Below, piece after piece: positions 30,176 through 41,637 of a stretch of DNA of 64,000 nucleotides. The stretch spans positions 304,516,512 through 304,580,511 of the forward strand of contig CM060846.1 in NCBI GenBank assembly GCA_030762175.1, given 5' to 3'. A program made the translations under genes and the position numbers. Below the pieces are notes generated by a model. It worked only from the letters and a program-made list of their open reading frames with translations. It was not told the origin of the DNA and did no database searches. The stretch comes from Metallyticus violacea. Lineage: Eukaryota > Arthropoda > Insecta > Mantodea > Metallyticidae. Positions within the stretch are counted from its first letter, which is position 1. Each line of letters starts with the position of its first letter.

Positions 30176-31411
30176 TGTTGTTAAACGTGGCGGTTGGGTC
30201 TCTTGATGTTCTTGTGGCGGCATCTGTTGGTTGTATTAGGAATTTGCTGAGTTCATCCAATGGAGGAATATCGAATTTCATCAAATTATCCTTATTTTTT
30301 GTAATGAAAATGTTTTCCCAAGTGGAAAGTTCTATTGCATTATGAAGTTGTTTAAGTAGTTTTATCTCTGATTTAATTTCATGATTTTTATTCCAAAAGT
30401 GCGCTGCTATTGCTGATTTATCAATTTGTTTTAAGCAAATATTTCTGAAGTGTTCTTTTTTCCGGATTCCCAAATTCCTCTTCGTTTTTCCAATGTATTT
30501 TTTGTCGCACTCTGCACATTCTATTTCGTAAATACCTGACTTTTGTTCTGTTGGCATGTAGTCCTTTACTCTGCAACCTAATAAGTTCTTTATATTAAAA
30601 TTGTTCTTTGGGGCTAACATAATTCCTTGTTCTTTGAATATCTTTTTGAACTTATTGTGATAAATTGGGTGGTATGTGAAACTTTTGAATTTGTACCTTT
30701 CTTTTGCACTTTTAAGAGTGGAAACATCTCTTATTGCCTTTTGTTTTTTGGTTTTATTGATGATTTTTATTACTGTGTCTTTGTTGTATCCATTAGTTTC
30801 TCCTATCTTTATGATTTGTTGGTATTCCAATTTGTACTCTGTTTCTGTGAGAGGAATGTTAATAATCTGTGTGCTAAACTATAAAACACTGCATATTTAT
30901 GTGGAATGGGGTTAAAACTGTCATTTTTTATGTAATTTTCTGTGTGAGCATCCTTTCTACGAATTCCAAATGTAAGATAGTTTTCATTTCTTATGATTTT
31001 TACATCTAGGAAGGGGAGATATCCACTTCTTTCTTCCTCTATGGTGAAATTTATAGATTTGTGCTGCAAATTCAGAAGTTTTAGTGCATCCATTGTATGT
31101 TTTTTCGGAATTATTGCAAATATGTCATCCACATACCTATACCATGTTTTGAAGATTAGAGGGAAGGCTTTGGTGATATGCATTTCAAACGAACTCATAA
31201 AAAAATCTGCTAGAAATGGAGATAACGGGTTTCCCATAGCTAGTCCCGAGACTTGTTGGTACTATTTTTTATTGAAAATGAAGTAATTTTGTTCAATGTA
31301 AATGTTCGTAAGTTTTATCAAGTCTTCAATTTCTTGTGTCTGTAGATCTAAGGATTTTAACCATTTCTTTAACATTAGCATAAGTGTATTTCTTGGTATG
31401 CTTGGGAATAA
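30159..31411 (-). pseudogene. PLE RT/GIY-YIG polyprotein, frameshifted
   Basis: Two long frames. 31237-30809 holds the RT palm: MGNPLSPFLADFFMSSFEMH, TWYRYVDDIFAIIPKKH with YVDD intact, then SGYLPFLDVKI and GIRRKDAHTENYIK. After a frameshift at about 30830, 30830-30159 holds FTYHPIYHNKFKKIF, LAPKNNFNIKNLLG and a full GIY-YIG block SGIYEIECAECDKKYIGKTK with the Cys pair CAEC. It ends with ELSTWENIFITKNKDNLMKF. Upstream 31411-31262 encodes LDLQTQEIEDLIKLTNIYIE. One or two frameshifts are the main damage, so this copy is relatively young. Confidence 0.88.
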
Positions 31412-31479
31412 GGGAAACCCGTTATCTCCATTTCTAGCAGATTTTTTTATGAGTTCGTTTGAAATGCATATCACTGAAA

Positions 31480-32585
31480 ATTATCATGCAGCTTTTCAAC
31501 TATTATCTGTACTTTGTAAAGCTTGTTGTTTCCATTTCTAGATGCCTCATTAACAACAAAGTGCCAACCAGACAGTAAAAGCAGAAAGTGATCATAAGCT
31601 TTAATGCCTTTATTTTCATATAGTGAGTTCTTAGACCAATAAAGAAAAACTCTGGAACTTTATTTAACCCCATGATAAAAATTATTCTGAGAAATTTGCT
31701 CACTGCCTTTTCAGTATTGTCAAGCCAATTAGAGAGACAGACTTTTTTTCACTTGTTTTTGAGCTATTTTTTGTGCTGCATACCTATACCATAAGCTGTA
31801 CTATATGTGTTGCACGCATTTGGTTCACATACACTGGAAGTGATAATTAAAAGTTAAGAAATATGAAAAACACTTTTGGTTTGCCAGTGGGCCAAAAGAA
31901 ACATAAATAGATTTATGTTCTTCACATTGAGCTAAAGAAATGTGCATATTTGAATCTTATTTGTTTTAAAAATTTTACTCAGTAATTCTTCCAGCATTTT
32001 CCAAAAGTTGCCAAAATGATTGTTGGGGAGGACAGATTTACATCAAGAGACATGATGGGCTGAAACACGGGGAACATATTACAATGTGACAGAGCACATT
32101 TATTACAAGCTGAATGACTGAACGAAATATGAAGTGGAGAACAAGCTGAGGAGATTGTAAGCTGTCCTCAGCTTTGCAGAGATGTAATCAAAGGTTTTTA
32201 ACTGTTCCTAATTTTAAGATTATCTTGCATGTAGTTGCCATCTAGACTGACAAAATCTCTCTCTTAGGGAATAGTTTTATTGTTTTTAAGAGCTTCATAT
32301 TACAGTTTTATATATAAACAATAGCATTTATTAATGTGACTGCAATTATTTGAGCCTTACAAAATATACTCTGTAGCAAAATTATTTTCATAATGCTTAA
32401 TTATTCTAGCCTTGACTCTGCATGCGTGGGTCTGTTTGTGTGCAATGAATAAACAAGTAATAAATAATGGGTCCTAATTTTTGCTACTATCTACTTAGTA
32501 AATGAAATCATTTCTACTCATATTCTGATTACAATGTATGCTTTACTTTCCTATCCAATTAGAACAGTAAGCTGCATTCTTTGTT
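31480..32585. other. Intronic sequence without recognised genes
   Basis: Short ORFs only; no family recognised. Confidence 0.5.
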
Positions 32586-32589
32586 GTTG

Positions 32590-32852
32590 GTTTGATTTAT
32601 TTACAGATGCTCTTTTTAACATCTCGGATCACCAGTGTCCCATTCTATTCAGGGTGTAAAATGGCTGACAAATTTTCCTCACAGCCCTCTTCATTCAGGC
32701 TTCAGGTTCTTTTCATGCCATAAATGTATGACATGGGACCCAAGGCTTTACTTCCTTTTCGAAGGAAGCCATACTTAGGATGTTTACACCCAAAAAAGTC
32801 CATCACACTTAGCCAGATTTGAACCCATGATCTTGGGTTTAAAACGCAAGAA
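32590..32852 (-). mobile_element. tRNA-derived SINE, family B, reverse, 5'-truncated
   Basis: Minus-strand copy with GATGCTCTTTTTAACATCTC at the tail end, GTATGGCTTCCTTCGAAAAG and B box region GGGTTCAAATC (about 32826-32816). The head before the A box is missing. Confidence 0.8.
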
Positions 32853-33180
32853 GCTGCAATCTGCTGCTCTTTACCAAATATATATGCATGGACTTAAAAA
32901 CAAAAATTTATCATAGCCTTTAAAATATACACATTTTATTCTTCAACTAAACTGGAAAGTAAATTTAGTGCTAAACATAATCATGAGTACCTGAAATTGC
33001 AAGAGACAGGATTGAAAAATGCTACTTACAAGCAAAATGTACAGCCACAAATTTTATCAACTTCCACTAACTAAATTATCAATAATGCATATCATCCTTT
33101 AAAATTTACCAAAGAAAATGCTAGCAAACATGTCCAAAAAGGCAATGTAATGTTCAAATTTTAATATATATAAAAATATA

Positions 33181-34454
33181 CAAGGGTAGGTAAGTTTCTG
33201 ACCTAACCATTTTCTAGGAATGATAAAGACAAAAACTATATTTCACTTTTCAATAAAGCTACTCTTTATTGCAATACACTTCCCACATCTTTGAATTCAC
33301 ATTTCAGTCCCTCCCCCCCAAATAGTCAGAAGTCTTGTCTGCAAAATGGGCATAAACAGCATTCATCACTTCTTTATCACACTTCAATTTCCTTCCTGGA
33401 AGGTCATTCTTCAATTTTGAGAAGAGAAAATAGTCACTGGGAGCTAGATATGGGCTGTAGGGTGGATCTCCTTGAAGCCACATTTTTTCATATCTTCCTT
33501 TGCAACAGGAGCTGTGTGAACAAGCATGCTATTGTGAAGAAGGTGCTCACCCCCACTCAGCTTTCCTCTGCTTTTCTATTTAATGAAAGCATATAGTCTG
33601 TGCATTAGGCTAGCATAATACCTCTGTGGTGTTCCTCTCTTTGAAGTCAATGAAGAATATTCCTTCACAGTCCCAAAAGATTGTGGTCATGATCTTCTTG
33701 GTTGACTGAGTGACCTTGGCCTTTAGAGGCAGTGCTTAGCCAAGTTTATGCCAATCCAGTGATTCTCATTTGGACAAGGGATCATAGTAGAGGACCATAG
33801 TTTAATCTCCTGTAACAATGGTTTGCAGAACTTCTATCTCGTTGCCATGGCAGAGCTCCAAAAAATGCCTGATAACACTGCTGCTTTTGGACTGAGGAAA
33901 GAAGTCTTGGCACCCATCTTGCACTAACCTTATTCATATTTAAATGTTCATGAATAATTTGAAGGACTGTTGTTTCAGAAAGGTCCAACCTTGCTGCTAT
34001 TTCTGTAAATGTGAGCCACTGGTCTTCCATAATTTCCCCTTCGACAAGAGCAGCGTTTTTAGGAGTAAGCACTTCCAAGGGCAGACCAGCACACTTTTCG
34101 TCTTCAAAACTTTCTGGACACATTTGAAAAAGTTTTGCCCATTCTATTAAGGTAGAATATGAGGGGGATGCTTCCCCATATACACCGTCCAATCACTGTT
34201 TAATTTCATTCGAGTAAGTCCTTCTTTTGTGAGGAACTTAATGATAGCTCGATACTCCATTTTGAACATGTCACACACAAACTTCTACACATAGCCTTCT
34301 TTATGCAACTATATCTGAACAACTGAACACAGTGGAATGGAAGTTACAGCTGCAATTATTTACTTAAGAGATAAGATATGACACCAGATAAGGGGAGTTT
34401 TGTGAAGGCAATAATCCTTATAGGCAAGGCTGGAAACTTGTGGACCTACCCTCA
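33181..34454 (-). mobile_element. Mariner transposon, structurally complete ends
   Basis: 1274 bp, bounded by TA on both sides (33179-33180 and 34455-34456). Imperfect terminal inverted repeats: left CAAGGGTAGGTAAGTTTC, right (rc) TGAGGGTAGGTCCACAAG. The length is normal for a mariner. The minus strand carries a broken transposase. Confidence 0.9.
33250..34265 (-). pseudogene. Mariner transposase pseudogene
   Basis: Starts at about 34260 with MEYRAIIKFLTKEGLTRMKL; after a frameshift VYGEASPSYSTLIEWAKLF, then the second helix-turn-helix LTFTEIAARLDLSETTVLQI and HEHLNMNKVSARWVPRLLS. The catalytic half is split: TTIFWDCEGIFFIDFKERNT (about 33690-33630) and HPPYSPYLAPSDYFLFSKLK with the last catalytic Asp in SDY (about 33466-33407). 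The end is DKTSDYLGGRD. Frameshifts and stops abolish function. Transposase of this kind cuts and pastes its own element at TA sites. Confidence 0.88.
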
Positions 34455-36080
34455 TACAAACACATACAAACACACACACACACACAAGAACAAGAAACAG
34501 TTCTTATAATTTTAGTTACATTGTTCCAAGAGTTACTTTATTTTTCATTTTTATTATATGAAAAGCAATTAAAACTAGCATACAATGCTATTACAGGGAG
34601 AAAACAATAAGTTTGAAATAAAAAAAAAAAAAAAAAAGAGCAATATAACATTACCCAGATATTTAAAGAAATAAAATAGAAAATGAAAGCAGTAAAATAT
34701 TTAAAGAAATAAAATAGAAAATGAAAGCAGTACAAATATATGGCTACGAGAGTAGTATTGCACATGTCATTGTGTAACCTTTTCCCCTCTATTAAGTATC
34801 TCATATTTTTACATTTTTTTTAATAATAGCATAAGAAACATGACCATTTCATCAAATGACAAGCAATTATCATTTAGCATTTATAATTCACTCTAAAATA
34901 AGACACTTAAGTTCATATTCATTGTTATGAAGCTCAATTTATCAAATTTTATCTGTTAAAAAGTTTTTGTGTTACCTTATGAAAATCCTGCATACATAAT
35001 TGCACAATACATCAACTGTCATGCATTAGTCTAAAGTATTTACTGCATTTCCACAAACGTATAAGGGGGAAAAAAATTGCAGAAGAATACGCTTTAAGAG
35101 GAGCCTAAACAATGATGTATATGGAAGAAGCAAAGTAAAATGAAGATTAAATTATTATAGTGCATGGTTAACAAAAATAGAGGCATGCATACCATAAATT
35201 GGGGCAAACAATCAGCAGACACAACTGGTGCTGAGAGCGGACAAGGTATTTTCAGTGGCTGAAAAAAAAAAAAAAATTAATAATGGTAAACAAAACAATT
35301 TCACACAAAAGCTCTCTACATCATAAAAATTACAGCCTGTAAACTCAAAATCATACTGTCTGTTGAAATTGCAAACCAAATGAAGCTTATTGCTTTTATT
35401 GAAATTTGGCTCTGTGTAATAGATTAAACACCACAAAGGCAATTTGTTGTTTCTCATGCTGAAAACAATATCATATCCTCTCCCATATAAACATTTAGCT
35501 AATGAAATTCCCAGCACAGTTAGGTGTATAATGTGCCAAAGAGATTTGGGGCATCACATATCACATTTATTGCTATAGGTTAGGTATAAAGTATATGCTT
35601 GCTGATGTAGGAATCGAGGATTGATTCTTGGTTGAGACAAGTTTCACTGATTCCAAAAACTGCAAAGTATATGCCAGGTTACTTTATTTGCCAGTAGGAC
35701 TCCTTGTACCAAAAGATCTTGGCAATCAGATGGAACATTGAAACAATATTCTAAGAACCAAATATGAGGACAGTTACAAACTTTGCTGGCAAACCTCGTT
35801 TTATTTATCAATATCATAGCTACAGATAGCATAGCTTAATAAGAACTTTCCATGTTTAAATGATGTTATTTTTAATGGCCTCTATCAATGTACATAACTT
35901 ATTTGCAATATCTCATATCTCATGATGATTAACTATATTTGGTCAAAAGAACTGAACTATAATGGGTAAGTTAAAATATGAATAACTACCATGCAAACAG
36001 TGACACTTTTTCCTGTCCCTTTTCCCTTTTCCTGCACTTGTTTGCCTGCCATGGAGGGTGTAGCAACCCTGTTTGTACTA
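34455..36080. other. Intronic sequence without recognised genes
   Basis: An oligo-A run at about 34620-34637 and a 30-bp tandem repeat (TATTTAAAGAAATAAAATAG, twice at 34658-34717) are the only structure seen. Confidence 0.55.
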
Positions 36081-36358
36081 CCATGGGTGACCGAGGTTGT
36101 TAAGGTGCAGAATTGTGAGGGAGAGTTCAGCAATTCGTTCCCACCAAGACCATCCTCCCAGACTGAGGTTTTTTCCAGGTTTTCCTCAGTCCTCATAAAT
36201 GGCAAATGCTAGGGAGGTACCCTAAACTTAGGCCTTGAACACTTCCTTCTCTTAAAAAAATCCTTTTCCAGTTTATCATCTCATCTCATGTATCATCAGT
36301 GTCCACCACTTGTGATGCATCAGTAATTAAAATGGGCATTAAACACTATTAGTTCCTG
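36081..36358 (+). mobile_element. tRNA-derived SINE, family A
   Basis: GGGTGACCGAGGTTGTTAAGG head, decayed B box, GGTTTTCCTCAGTCCTCATA body and ATGTATCATCAGTGTCCACC tail ending at ATTAAAATGGGCATTAAACA. Confidence 0.8.
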
Positions 36359-36424
36359 GGTGTGTGTTGTATTGTTTGTTTCTTAATTCTATAGTATACA
36401 TTAAGTGTACTATGCCTCCTGTGT

Positions 36425-36960
36425 TTACAACAAGTGTGTCTTTATGTATGATTCATATGTGCTTACTCAGCAATGAAAGAATCGTAGAACCAATTTTTTT
36501 TTGAGCACACCGTTGATTCTGTTACTTATGTGAATACCATACTAACCCCCCCCCTTTTTTTTTCAGAGAATTAACTGATAGGGAGCATGAACATATATTT
36601 TTTCAACAGGACTCTGCCACTGCTGACACTGCAAATAATTCCATTAGAGCAATTCAGAATATGTTTCTACAAGACAGAGTTATTAGTAGGGATTTGTGGC
36701 CCCCTCGGTTTCCCAATTTTACAGCCTGTGATTATTATCTCTGGGATAAATGAAAAATTTATGTACAAGACAAACTTGCACATCATACAAAAACTCAAAG
36801 ATAATATTTGTCAGGAATTTTCCCAAATTTCCCAAAATGAACTATAGTGAGTGATGAATAATTTCCTAAAGAGATGCCAAAAATGTATGTGTAGAATGAA
36901 GGCAGGTAGTTTCAAAATTTCATTTGATCATTTGGTAAGGAATGAGCCTCTTAAATTTGT
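36425..36960 (+). pseudogene. Tc1/mariner-like DDE transposase, internally deleted
   Basis: A short N-terminal remnant (YDSYVLTQQ at about 36442-36468) is followed after about 100 bp by the catalytic C-terminal half: FFQQDSATADTANNSIRAIQ (36598-36657), LWPPRFPNFTACDYYLWDK (about 36693-36750) and, after frame change, VMNNFLKRCQKCMCRMKAGS (about 36848-36907). It belongs to the arthropod MLE-like family with 'FQQDGATAHTA' and 'PPRSPDLTACDFFLWG'. Most of the middle is missing. Confidence 0.7.
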
Positions 36961-37364
36961 TTGTTTTATTGTTTTACTCTCCCACAATCAACAAGGTCTG
37001 GCTGGCGGCTAACCAGTTAATGAGTGGTGCACTCACTCATAGGCAAAACACTCCAGGAGAAACAAAATTGATCACATGGTACATTATTATTGCTTTTTTA
37101 TTAATTTTGTTTTGCATTCTATGCTGAAACATGATAACACATAATATGACCTATTACTGTGATTCTGGAAGATAAAATGACATTTAGTGCTGTGGTACTA
37201 ATGTTATGCTGCAGAACAAATCTGTACAATTTTTGCATGATTTGCAATGCAGATCTCCTGCTCCAGTTCATTTTTGTTTCTCTGAATTTAACATTTTCAT
37301 GATCTATTACTAATGAAGCCTATATTGGTCATAACTGCATCATAATCTGTTCCACCTTTTAACA

Positions 37365-37445
37365 ATTTATCATTTCATCTCATCATTACTGTCCTTCACT
37401 GTGATGTCTCTGTTAAAATTGGCTTTAAACGTTATTAAAAACAAA
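37365..37445 (+). mobile_element. SINE family A 3' fragment
   Basis: TATCATTTCATCTCATCATT, ACTGTCCTTCACTGTGATG and AAAATTGGCTTTAAACG followed by A-rich sequence match the 3' part of family A. Confidence 0.55.
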
Positions 37446-39285
37446 ATATTCCAGAATACTCTTGTTGGTAACTCCATTATTTGAGAAGCTGAGTATCAAG
37501 CTGAAATAGAAGCCATGACATTTTACTTTTCACCATCTAGAATGTCTTCTACACAGTGTATTGCATAAAGTTTATTATTACGTTCAAAGAACCTGAATGC
37601 TATTCTATCTTTGTGTAGCTGTATCTGTGGGCTCTATCTAAGACATCCAGATGCAAAGCTCAAACTGTGCCATTCTTGCCAGTGTTTTCTTTGCTCCTAA
37701 AGCTTTCCCTGTTCCATCCTCTACATCCTTGTCCATGTCAAAAGGCTCATTCACTACTCATTAGTTTTCATTGGCTGGAAAAGGTAAATAAACGTATAGA
37801 AGAGTGTGACATAAACACCCTGGCTTGTTTGCTTCTCTTTCCATTCCTAACAGTAAGATCTCTTGGGAATTAGGGTGAACAGACATGTCCAGCCTCTTAT
37901 TTTAAATTGGTAGATCCAAATTCCTTCTTTGCTAGCTTGACCCAGTGACCAAGGTATTACAAGGCTTGTTAATATTTTATTAGTGAGTTGTTAATGCCTC
38001 TTAACATTGGCTTTAAGTTTCTTTGGATTTTGATTATGTAGTAGGAACTTGTGGTGAAGCCACATTTTCAAATTATGGTAGCATTAAAAGTCTAATTAAT
38101 TAATTTTTTAATGCTTAAGAGTATTTATGGCATAAAATTAAAGGTTTATGTTTTCAAAAGTTATACTGCTATTGTTAACTTTACACAAGCCATATTCTTT
38201 AGGGGGAATGTGAATTTGCATATGAGGCATATTAGTGGCTTATTGTTCAATAAATTAGACTATACTTTGAATTTATTCTTCTCCTATACTAGAAAGTTGC
38301 CTTTCTCCAGCTATATCCGGGGGGTTTTCCCTTCCAGCATACTTCCTATTTTAAATCTTTTCTGGACATCAATGGAAGAGTGTCAAATTATAAGTAATAA
38401 AAAAGAATACCTTGGTAACAGAGAAGAGACAGGCCACAAAATAATAAATTTTTCGAAAAAGGACATAAATAAATCAACTGCTCACTGTATAAACCATAAA
38501 TAAACCAAATAAATAATATCCATTAAAATTAATTCTTACAGAAGCATATTAAACTTAAAACATATGAATAGCATAAAAAGTGAAGGAATTATGGTTCAGC
38601 ATGGAAGTGCTGTAGATGATTTTATTCATAGTTGCTGGGATTTCTCTTTCTCCCCTGGATTCATTCAGAAACGCGTGGACTTGCTTAATCACACAGTATT
38701 CTACATTCTGATTATTTTCTATGTTTTCCAACAAGTTATTCACTATCATGCATCTTGTAACCTAACTAGTAATAGGTGAAGCAGTATTTATAAGATGCCG
38801 CCCCCAATTAAAATATTATAAAATGTTAGTATAATCAATTACATATATTATAAATATCATTACAATTGAAGTGTACAATTTATGTGTAGTTAAGTTACTT
38901 GTGTGTTTCATGGGTAGAGATAGAAAAAAAATAAAAAAAACTGGCCAACAGAAACTTTAGAAATAAGCCAGAAAATAATGATTGTGAATGTGTTTTGGGC
39001 TGGACAAAGAAAAGATGGCTATGTACCTCTTTTGTATTTTTTGTTGTGAGAGTTAAGGTTTCTGGAAAAGCTTAGCTTTGTTAGAATCCGAAGGCAAAGA
39101 GTAACATGGAACAGACTAAGAACAAAAGTTATTGAGGGTAAAATAAATCATAGTGCCCGACATAAGGAAGCCAAAGGGGAAAGAATAGCTTAAATTTAAG
39201 GCCTAAGGAACGTCCAATCAGGGATCTTAGGAAAAGTATATGCATGCCCCTCGGCGGATAGATAGAAATTTTTAAGAAGAATAAT
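37446..39285. other. Intronic sequence without recognised genes
   Basis: Includes a 130-codon open frame at 38111-38503 whose product has no domain, motif or repeat that I recognise; its base composition is like the surroundings, so it is treated as chance. Confidence 0.5.
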
Positions 39286-40087
39286 AGTTTGAAATGGTAG
39301 GAGATGGTCTAATGGCCAGACAAGGGAATATTTTATAAAGGATTGGGATTTTGAGGCCCGGGAGGAGAGACTGAGTTGAGCTATAAAGGGCACAACAATT
39401 AGTTCAGTTATAGTGCAAGTGTGATCTAAGAACCGCTCAACAGAACTTAAAAAGGCGACCCTTAACATTGAGCAAGCAACACAAGCAAATAAATAGTGTC
39501 ATCTCCAGTTTTAAGATTTGTTTTCATACATTAGCTAGTTCCCGACTCTTTCCCCCATTGACCTGAAAAGGTTACAAAACTCCAGAGCTCTACCTATTCT
39601 AGCTGTGGCATAGTGGCACGCTGAGACAATGGTGGGAGAAAAGATGGAGAACTTCATTGATTCTACAAATATTATGAGTATTCTGATTATTTAAATCCAT
39701 CAACCAGATAATCATCCTTTTCTTCCTTTCCCCCCAAAGTGGTGCTTTTCAAGAAGCTGGAGGAAATAAAGTCGGTGAATTCTTATGCTGCAAGAGAACT
39801 TCAAGACAACCTAGGGAGCAAAGCAAAAGATAAACTACACCACGGAAACAGCATCGCAGACATCGGATGATGAGCCTGGTTACCTACATGAACGATGCCA
39901 GCACGGGACTGACTGTAGGTAATGGATCAACTCTGCATGACAATGAGAACGCCTTAGCAGGTGACAGCAGGAAGAGGAGAACACCACCATTGGAAATAGA
40001 TAAGAGAAAAGTAGAAGATACAGACAATTCCAATTTTTTATTTATTTGAATCGTTGTATTGCAATATAGATAGGAAAAGTGTAACAC

Positions 40088-40483
40088 ATGTTACTGAGAA
40101 ATAGAAAGATAAGAATGGAAGAACAGGGACTGACTAATATAATAGCAGTGGATGAAACAACAACAATGGAAACAGAAGTAGATAGCATTACAGATAAAGA
40201 TCAGGGTAAGAGGCAGGATGACGTTAACACAATAGAGGGATTAGGTAGTGAAGGTAGAATGGTGAGAATAATCGGACAAATGATTCAGATGCAATTAGAG
40301 AAAATAGAGAAATCTGATGAAGAGCTTAGGAGTGAACTGAACAGTAGATTAGAGAAATCTCACGACGAGCTTAGCAGTAAATTGAGCAGTAGATTAGAGA
40401 AGTCTCACGTTGAGATTAGCAGTAAACTAGTGAAAATAGAGAAATCTCATGACGTGCTTAGCAGTAAATTGAATGTAGATTAA
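40088..40483 (+). CDS. Gag-like coiled-coil ORF of the LTR-like element
   Basis: 131 codons, acidic N-terminus followed by heptad-like 15-residue repeats: EKSDEELRSELNSRL, EKSHDELSSKLSSRL, EKSHVEISSKLVKI, EKSHDVLSSKL. A 2-bp deletion ends the frame; in the next frame the repeat continues to about 40655 (FEQFGNKLEQQIDQSMQRM, MFDKTIKRLGERERERQ). Such coiled-coil N-terminal parts occur in arthropod Gypsy gag proteins and would help assembly. Function is inferred only; the frame may be inactive. Confidence 0.45.
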   Translation: MLLRNRKIRMEEQGLTNIIAVDETTTMETEVDSITDKDQGKRQDDVNTIEGLGSEGRMVRIIGQMIQMQLEKIEKSDEELRSELNSRLEKSHDELSSKLSSRLEKSHVEISSKLVKIEKSHDVLSSKLNVD

Positions 40484-40689
40484 ACAAATTTCACGACAAG
40501 CTTATCAGTAAATTTGAACAGTTTGGGAACAAATTAGAGCAGCAAATTGATCAAAGTATGCAAAGGATGGAGAGAATGTTTGATAAAACAATTAAACGCC
40601 TGGGGGAACGAGAGAGAGAGAGACAAAGAGAAATAGTCAGGGATAACAGGGTGTGAAGCAGAACTTGAAAGAGGTTAGGTTAGAAGTTG

Positions 40690-41065
40690 ACAACATTGGC
40701 GAAGGAACAGATAATGAGGGGCAAATAGAGTAGGATTAGAAAATGAGTATTGTAAATTTGATCAGATTAACAATGGGAAGAAAAAAGAGGAGCAGATAGG
40801 AACAGAATTAATAAAGAAGATATGTAAATTTGACCAAGTTCGTAAGGGAAAGAAATTGCAAAGTAATCAGAACTGGAGTTAGAAAATGAGGAATGTAAAT
40901 TTGACTAGATTAGCAATGGGAAGGAAAAAGAGAAGCAGATAGAACCACAATTAGTAAAGGAGATATGTAAATTTGATCAAGTTAGTGAGGAGAAAGAAAA
41001 TGCGAAGCAAATAGAACCTGAGCTAGAAAGTGAGGAAGAGAGAGAATTAGAAGAGTAAGATGAAA
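40690..41065 (+). repeat. Degenerate tandem coding repeats (CKFDQ type)
   Basis: Four or five units of about 60-70 bp share ATGTAAATTTGA and GAGGAGCAGATAG-like blocks; in frame they read ENEYCKFDQINNGKKKEEQ, IKKICKFDQVRKGKK, and so on. Stops interrupt several units. Confidence 0.7.
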
Positions 41066-41637
41066 AGATGTCAATTACGACCAAGTCAGTAATAGGCAAG
41101 ATGACCATCGCGTCTGATATGCAAAGCAATATGAATGATAATTATGACAAGTCAAGCTGTAAAAGTGTCAAAGATTTGAAAGAGAATGGTAGGAGATGGT
41201 CTAATGACTGGATGAGGGAATATTTTATAAAGGATTAGGATTCCGAGGCCTGGGAGGAGAGAGTGAGTTGAGCTACAAAGGGCAGTGTGTTTTAGCTATT
41301 CGGGAAGAGTGATAGACAATTAGTTTGGTTATAGTGCAAGTGTGATCTAAGAACTGCTTAACAGAACTTAAAAAGGTTACCCTTAACATTGAACAAGCGA
41401 CACAAGCAAATAAATAGTGTCATCTCCAGTTTTAAGATTTATTTTCATACATTACCTAGTTCCTGACTTATTTCCCCATTGACCTGAAAAGGTTACGAAA
41501 TTCCAATGCTCTACCTAATCTAGCTGTGACATAGAGAAAAGATGGAGAACTTCATTGATTCTACAAATATTATGGATATTCTGATTAATTAAAACCCATC
41601 AACCAGATAATCATCCTTTTCTTCCTTTCCCCCCAAA

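Larger units (their letters stand above)
30075..31475 (-). mobile_element. Penelope-like element, 5'-truncated with fold-back 5' end
   Basis: A minus-strand PLE containing RT palm, linker, GIY-YIG nuclease and a 3' hammerhead at 30122-30175. The 5' end is unusual: 62 bp of the RT region (31174-31235) recur inverted at 31412-31473, so the element ends in a fold-back. Confidence 0.88.
39288..41637 (+). mobile_element. Non-autonomous LTR-like element (two ~455-bp direct repeats)
   Basis: 39288-39737 and 41174-41637 are direct repeats of roughly 90% identity, containing GAATATTTTATAAAGGATT, GTGCAAGTGTGATCTAAGAA and AAATAAATAGTGTCATCTCC. The AATAAATAGTGTC part could be a polyadenylation signal within the repeat. 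The 1.4 kb between carries a coiled-coil ORF and tandem coding repeats but no protease, RT or integrase. Best read as an internally deleted LTR retrotransposon, though no clear primer-binding site or TG...CA ends were identified. Confidence 0.65.

Noticed and set aside
29941..31286. Plus-strand Phe/Ser-rich ORFs
   Set aside because: Antisense of the PLE RT and GIY-YIG frames.
38111..38503. 130-codon open frame as a host gene
   Set aside because: No homology recognised, no splice or start context beyond chance, composition like the flank.
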